Source of the DNA: Amorphochlora amoebiformis
Lineage: Eukaryota > Cercozoa > Chlorarachniophyceae
Length of the DNA stretch: 64,000 bases
Direction: 5' to 3'
NCBI GenBank assembly: GCA_054601695.1
Contig: BAAHQB010000490.1
Location: 1 to 64,000, forward strand
This document shows, in pieces, positions 1 through 64,000 of this stretch (its first letter is position 1; each line of letters opens with the position of its first letter). A program made the translations under genes and the position numbers. The notes under the pieces were generated by a model. It worked only from the letters and a program-made list of their open reading frames with translations, was not told the DNA's origin and did not search any database.

Positions 1-3564
<3,564 letters not shown>

Positions 3565-3981
3565 ACTCAGTGAAGGCTTATAGCTTTTATACGTTAATCT
3601 AGTAATAGATGACAACAACTAGTCTAGCTAGTCTAGTGCGCTGCCGCACTTTGTTAATTATTTTATTATAACTACGAGTACCTTAAGATATAAAGTTACA
3701 CACTTGCGCTAGATCTATCTATTGTGATGCCTAAAACTAGTGAAATATCCATATAGCTCTAGTAGCTAGTATTAACTAGACCGCATTATTATAACTAGTA
3801 TTAAAACTAGTAGTACTTTCATATTCTAGCTAGATTATCTAGATCTGACCTAGAAATTATACTATGACTAGTGTGGTTAGAACTAGTACTAGTAGATAAT
3901 ACTGGTTGAATTTGAACAGCTAGACATTCACGTTTTAACTTACAGGCTCAACCTGCGTAATATGGCTGCAGAGCTGGTCTG
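3565..3981. other. CTAG-rich convergent intergenic spacer
   Basis: This gap lies between two gene tails (WDFY3-like + and LIN54-like -). It has no TA repeat and no exon that I can support. The tetramer CTAG occurs about 20 times in 417 bp, often as ACTAGT or TCTAGA. Both 3' UTRs must lie here, but I see no clear AATAAA signal. Confidence 0.7.
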
Positions 3982-7768
<3,787 letters not shown>

Positions 7769-7919
7769 TTTAAGGTGACCCGGGTGACATCGCAGTTGAC
7801 ATATTGGCTCTCGACGAACGCGGCGTCCGCTTGGTTAATTACCCTTCGTGAAGGGAGAGGCTCAAACTTTTAGCACTTCTCTTGTCATAGTAACCTCTTT
7901 CCAAATCTGACGGTGAAAG
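7769..7919. promoter_or_regulatory. Divergent promoter between LIN54-like and lysine-rich genes
   Basis: The 151 bp separate two start codons pointing away from each other. The stretch has no TA repeat. It carries a direct repeat of GGTGAC (7774-7779 and 7783-7788) around CCCGGG, and a small inverted repeat CCCTT/AAGGG (7842-7846 and 7851-7855). No TATA box is evident. The assignment as a promoter is by position. Confidence 0.5.
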
Positions 7920-9064
7920 ATGCAAAACCCCCAAAGCATTGACGATTTTGGCGATCCTGCGAGCTTTGATCCTTTCAACTCAAGCCCGGAAGTCACGGAC
8001 GAGAACGTCGCGCCGACATCTTTAGCACCCCTTGATTCTGGGGACGACTCCAAAGATCTCAAGACGAAAAAATCGAAGAAGAAGAAGAAGAAGCGCAAGA
8101 CCAGGAGGATAGAGGAGAAAAAGGACGAGAAGACCGGCGAGCCGCTAGCAGCAATGCCTAGCCGAATTTCGGGCCCCAGAGGCGATCCCCGGGATGACCT
8201 TCCTCCGCTTGAAGCATACGAAGGATTTCTACCCCCTCCGCCTCCTCCAGAGGCTGCTTTGGTTACGAATACATCAGGTGTGAATACCCTTCCTTTATTC
8301 TCTCGTTCTTTGCACTCTACCCTCAACTCTTCTTTTTATCCATTCTATGATATTGATGACTAGAATAACTCTAGCATGTCATAGGGGGAATGGCCATGGA
8401 CTCTTTAATCGTCGGTAGAGTGCTACCTTTTGATCGCAAGGCGTATCTGCACTCCCTTCAGAAGAGGCTGGATGAAATATGCCCGAAGATGAAGTCTCTT
8501 CTATCTCCTTCTTTCTCTCTACTCTCTTCCCTCATCTTCTCTCTCTCTTCTCTCCTCTTCCCTCTATCTTTCCTTCTCTCTCTTTCCTTCTCTCTCGTCG
8601 CCCCTCTCTCTCTTCTCTCTCTCTCTCGCCATCCTCCCTACCTCTGTAACTCTCTTAACATTCTCTCTCTTTGTGTGCCTCTGTATCTATTTCTCTATCT
8701 ATTTCCCTCTCTATTTCTCTCTATCCATTTCTCTCCCCTTCCCCTCTTTGACCAAGACCTTGACGGCCCTCGCATGCTTTTGTGTCTAGCGCTCCAACCA
8801 AGATGAAGGCCGGCAGCGGGCCAAAGGTAGAAAAAGGCACTCAAATCTCAAATTTCGCCTCCATGGCTGGCCGAATGGAAGAGCGGGCAGATGAAGATGA
8901 GAAAAATGAGGTGCTGTATACATACTTCATTTTATTTGTATGTGTCTGCGTTTGTAAGCTTCTCCCTTCCCTCCTATCATCCCTTCTCACCATTTTCACA
9001 CATCCCTTCTTATCAACCAAACATACTGTCATTTCCCTCTACTGGATTTAATTATGAGTATAAC

Positions 9065-9121
<57 letters not shown>

Positions 9122-9202
9122 CATATATATTATATAGAACATATATATGCATATATACCTATATACACATATATATTATGCAAATAATGTATTTAGATAC
9201 AA

Positions 9203-9251
<49 letters not shown>

Positions 9252-9320
9252 ATATGTATGTAAATATAATACGTATATATTATATATACATATATTATAT
9301 ATATACATATAATATATATG

Positions 9321-9388
<68 letters not shown>

Positions 9389-9557
9389 ATATAATATATA
9401 TATATATATTCATCTATACATACATACATACATATACATTCAGAACGAAAACCGTGGGGAGGATTGGGACCTCGAGGCTCGGGAGGCAGAGATGCGGATG
9501 CCATTCTTCTCTCACCTAGACGAGGAGGAAGAAGATGGAGGTGAGGACTGTGACTAG
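7920..9557 (+). CDS. Lysine/proline-rich protein of unknown function
   Basis: Four exons join in phase (7920-8277, 8385-8493, 8790-8910, 9444-9557) to 233 residues ending at TAG. I do not recognise the family. Residues 1-45 are acidic and serine-rich. Residues about 49-72 are a strongly basic run containing [11 protein letters not shown], a possible nuclear signal. A PPPPPP run lies near 110. Exon 2 encodes the only segment that looks folded ([20 protein letters not shown]). The C-terminus is very acidic ([14 protein letters not shown]). The charge pattern suggests a nuclear or nucleolar protein, but that is inference. Intron 2 (8494-8789) is pyrimidine-rich rather than TA-rich, and intron 3 (8911-9443) is mostly (TA)n. 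The start ATG opens the longest ORF next to the divergent promoter. Confidence 0.7.
8494..8789 (+). repeat. CT-rich intron with pyrimidine tract
   Basis: Intron 2 of the lysine-rich gene is dominated by TCTCTC and CTTTC units on the coding strand, about 260 bp from 8494 on, followed by a short ordinary stretch before the acceptor. It has a strong strand asymmetry and no coding sequence. Confidence 0.7.
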
Positions 9558-10239
9558 CTCTAGAGCTTTCAACCTTACACACAAACGGCAAGTAACGACT
9601 TATACTGGCATCCTAATCCTGCATCAAAGTTACCGAATACGCGAAGCGACCCGATGACAGCACGCGTTGAAAAGAATTTGAATTTGCCACATAAGAATAA
9701 CTGAATTAGTTATTCTATTCTAGCCTCGTGTGAGAGAAAATTTTAATCAACCGTAATTAAAGCTAATTTCAAGGTTAAACTAAGTATTTCTGTACTATTG
9801 AATCATGATCCGTGGCAATTATTATATATCGTCTAGATATAACGGTCCGACACAGGGATATCATCATACTAGATAGGTACATCTTTTTAGATGTATAACA
9901 TAGTCTAGATATCGATAGTTAACGTTTATGCCGTACACTGATAATAGGTGTGATACACGAGAGACTATGATCATGATAATTTAAAGAAGTCAATGTCACA
10001 TATAATATATCAGATCATGTATATCATGATATATATATATATGTATATACTATATATATATATATATATATATGTATATACACACACACACACACATATA
10101 TATATTTATTATATATAGTATATATATCTAGTATATATTATGTACCTATGAATATCTGGTAGTAGATTTAGCTACCGCGGGCCATGATTCAGTACTAGTA
10201 TATGTACACTGCTAGGACATGTAAGCCTATTGCACCGGC
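9558..10239. other. Convergent intergenic spacer with CTAG-rich and TA-rich parts
   Basis: This lies between the TAG of the lysine-rich gene and the TAG of the small membrane protein gene. It contains many CTAG and TCTAGA tetramers, then (TA)n and (CA)n near 10030-10140. No coding sequence is supportable. Confidence 0.6.
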
Positions 10240-13985
<3,746 letters not shown>

Positions 13986-14195
13986 TTTGACACCGTCGGG
14001 ACGGAGACGACACACCTCTGTCACCCTGAGTGACAGACAGTACAGGTCACTTTGAGTGACTACACATATGTAGGAAGAAACACCCAAATAAAAGATATTC
14101 AAACCTATAATAGTTGTAGACTGAAAAGTCCCGCCCGGGACGTATGACAGGAGAGGGGTACCCGGCAGACTGTCGCCGAGCTGTCGGAAGACGAG
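13986..14195. promoter_or_regulatory. Divergent promoter of small membrane protein gene and PCCB
   Basis: The 210 bp have no TA repeat. They hold two near-identical 15-bp elements with perfect 5-bp arms, GTCACCCTGAGTGAC at 14020-14034 and GTCACTTTGAGTGAC at 14046-14060, spaced 26 bp start to start. The arms resemble half-sites of bZIP factors (TGAC/GTCA). Function is inferred from position and symmetry. Confidence 0.5.
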
Positions 14196-27765
<13,570 letters not shown>

Positions 27766-28434
27766 TCTCAGCCTCAAATGTCACAGGTTACGGAATTTAT
27801 GTCTTTTCTTGAACTTACTGGAATTCTACCGCACGCATCAAGCACGCTAAGAATGATGGAAGAAGCTTCAACTCGGATTCGACTAGTAGCATTAGCTACT
27901 GTCTACACTGTGATCATAATTTGAAACAACACTGATCAGCTTGGACTATGCCAGTATGTTGCTAGTCGTCCAGCATCTAACTCTAGTACTCGTAACTAGA
28001 CTAGCTAGACTATCTAGTCTAGATCTAGTAGACACCGATACATCCCTATTGAATACAACTGTACTGGATCTACAACAGATATAGCCACATTCAAACTCTA
28101 GAAACTCTAGAAACTAGTAGATTTATACCCTTACTCTAAATCTAAAATACTACAATTGTAAATTATATCCATGGACATCTAGAACGTAGATAAAGACACG
28201 AACATCAAGAATATGATAATTTGCTGCTGGGTTCTTGCACCCGGTTTAACTCAACCATTGAATTTAATTCACGGCAACTTATTAATGATACGCTCAATTG
28301 GTGTACCTAGCTAGGTCTAGTAGATATGGAGCCAGCACGGTAGCCAGGACTCGAAGGTACCCAATACTTAATCGATCTACCGGTAGGTCTGAATTCTAGT
28401 CCGCGCCGACTTCCGCAACCTGAAGGGGAATCAG
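27766..28434. other. CTAG-rich convergent intergenic spacer
   Basis: This lies between the PCCB and SEC14-GOLD stop codons. It has no TA repeats. CTAG occurs about 18 times, clustered at 27990-28035, and there are tandem CTAGAAA units near 28095. No coding region is supportable. Confidence 0.7.
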
Positions 28435-32005
<3,571 letters not shown>

Positions 32006-32193
32006 CGTGCCACTCTGCACTTTCGATATATGTGAGTTTAATATGCAAATATGCAAATTCATCTTTTCAATTTATCGGCTTGTGGCTGATATCCTTTCCA
32101 AAGGGAGTCGCTCGCCTGCTGCCGAAACGACTTGCGATACTAGGTGTGGTACAGCGATTTGGGAGACTCGCAAAGTATTTAGAGAGTCACGTC
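32006..32193. promoter_or_regulatory. Divergent promoter of SEC14-GOLD and DENN/F-BAR genes
   Basis: The 188 bp between two divergent start codons are free of TA repeats. They contain two tandem ATGCAAAT octamer-like words in ATATGCAAATATGCAAAT (32041-32058). No clear TATA box. Regulatory role is by position only. Confidence 0.5.
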
Positions 32194-50092
<17,899 letters not shown>

Positions 50093-50848
50093 CACTCGCT
50101 TGCACCGCGAGGCCTTATAGCAGTATAGGAATCTTCCAGCGAGTCTAGATACTAGAGATATATTATTAGTACTTGTAGTACTAGTAGTACAAGATATATA
50201 GACCATGTCATGAATGTAATTAAATTCATCAGATTCATGAGCTATTTAATTCACTATATACTAGATATACTGGTAGCGCTCACTGCTCAACAGGCTAGTT
50301 TATGTACTAGATGTAGTTACGTCAGTAGGTACGTCTACGTACGTATCATACGGTATGCCACTGTGTACGTCTGACGTGTTAGGTCTAGTAGGTACGCATG
50401 TTGTCATGTGCGTGCGTATGTTGTCAAGTTGATACGTATGTAAGTAAATACGGTTAGGAATGCGCGTGTGCTTACGTGCGTACGTAGGTAAGTACGTACG
50501 TATACGCATGCGAATACGTATGACGATACGTATCTAGCGTATATAAGTGCACATATGCAGGTACGTATTAAGTGGACTATCTATAGTATTGTCTCATTTT
50601 TGGTGTTCGTAGTTTCGAGATAAGTAAGAAATACGTGACTCGCGAGGTAACGCCATGTTGCGCATGCATATGGAGGGTGCCAGGAGAACTTCAGTTTGAG
50701 AAGATTTATCGTGTATTATTGTGAATCTCCAACTTCAGTTGCTTTACGACATGCTAGTAGTATTCTTAGATACTGGATATCTACTAGATCTAGATGTGAT
50801 AATGTAATACTATGTACACACACATGTATATTATGGGTATATATCAAC

Positions 50849-50888
<40 letters not shown>

Positions 50889-50930
50889 CAATATATAGAT
50901 ATATATATATATATATATATACATATCTAG

Positions 50931-50961
<31 letters not shown>

Positions 50962-51110
50962 GTTTTGCCATGATAGACCTAGTGAGTCTAGAGAATGAAG
51001 CGTAATTAACCTATTACTTAAAAAGTGTATGTCTGTTCGCGGCTAATGCAATAACACAGCTATTTTAAATCCTATTACTCCCTATCCCATATGCCTTCTC
51101 ATCATCTAGC
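50093..51110. other. Convergent intergenic spacer, CTAG-rich then ACGT-rich
   Basis: This lies between the tails of the DENN/F-BAR and Sel1 genes. The first 200 bp have tandem TAG/CTA words such as TACTAGTAGTAC. From about 50300 to 50545 the sequence is dense in ACGT and TACG. (TA)n follows at 50850-50960. No coding sequence is supportable. Confidence 0.65.
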
Positions 51111-63703
<12,593 letters not shown>

Positions 63704-63730
63704 CTATATATATATATATATTATATGTAT

Positions 63731-63782
<52 letters not shown>

Positions 63783-63799
63783 GTGTATATGTATATATA

Positions 63800-63835
<36 letters not shown>

Positions 63836-63887
63836 AAATATAAATCTTCATGTGTTGTATTATTCGATACCCCATGTATATTTTTAC

Positions 63888-63936
<49 letters not shown>

Positions 63937-64000
63937 CTATATTTAAATACTTTTATATATCTCAACTATAGTAACGTACTTTATGTGTGCACTTGCGTAT
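63704..64000. other. Right edge of window, intronic (TA)n
   Basis: Probably intron of the Sel1 gene upstream of the first exon seen. Mostly (TA)n with a unique stretch near 63840-63890 and 63950-64000. I see no exon that fits. Confidence 0.6.

Overview
This is nuclear DNA of an unidentified, probably unicellular, eukaryote. It has spliceosomal GT-AG introns, the standard genetic code, a TTAGGG-type telomeric tract inside an intron, and a mitochondrial propionyl-CoA carboxylase beta subunit with a presequence. I cannot place it in a lineage from sequence alone. Most of the 64 kb is (TA)n microsatellite that fills introns. The coding part is cut into about 100 short exons, which I joined by splice phase and protein family resemblance. 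All joins are in phase, but none has been tested against RNA.

Eight genes were assembled, strictly alternating in strand. (1) + <1-3564, C-terminus of a WDFY3/ALFY-like WD40-FYVE protein. (2) - 3982-7768, LIN54/TSO1-type CXC DNA-binding protein. (3) + 7920-9557, lysine- and proline-rich protein of unknown function. (4) - 10240-13985, 85-residue single-pass membrane protein. (5) + 14196-27765, complete PCCB in 24 exons (537 aa). (6) - 28435-32005, SEC14-GOLD lipid-transfer protein in 14 exons (413 aa). (7) + 32194-50092, very large DENN protein whose frame continues through three F-BAR-like helical regions and a proline-rich region (31 exons, about 1842 aa). (8) - 51111->63703, Sel1-like repeat protein in at least 27 exons.

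The alternation produces divergent promoters at 7769-7919, 13986-14195 and 32006-32193, which are short and free of TA repeats. It also produces convergent tail-to-tail gaps at 3565-3981, 9558-10239, 27766-28434 and 50093-51110, all rich in CTAG. The genes do not form a pathway. They are ordinary housekeeping, trafficking and regulatory genes.

The two most unusual things are these. First, exon edges (a splice site plus a few dozen exon bases) have been copied again and again into neighbouring (TA)n introns, in at least five of the eight genes, leaving decayed partial exons and arrays of decoy splice sites. Second, gene 7 joins a DENN (Rab-GEF type) region to three F-BAR-like membrane-bending regions in one reading frame. 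No rRNA, tRNA, transposon or CRISPR array was recognised.
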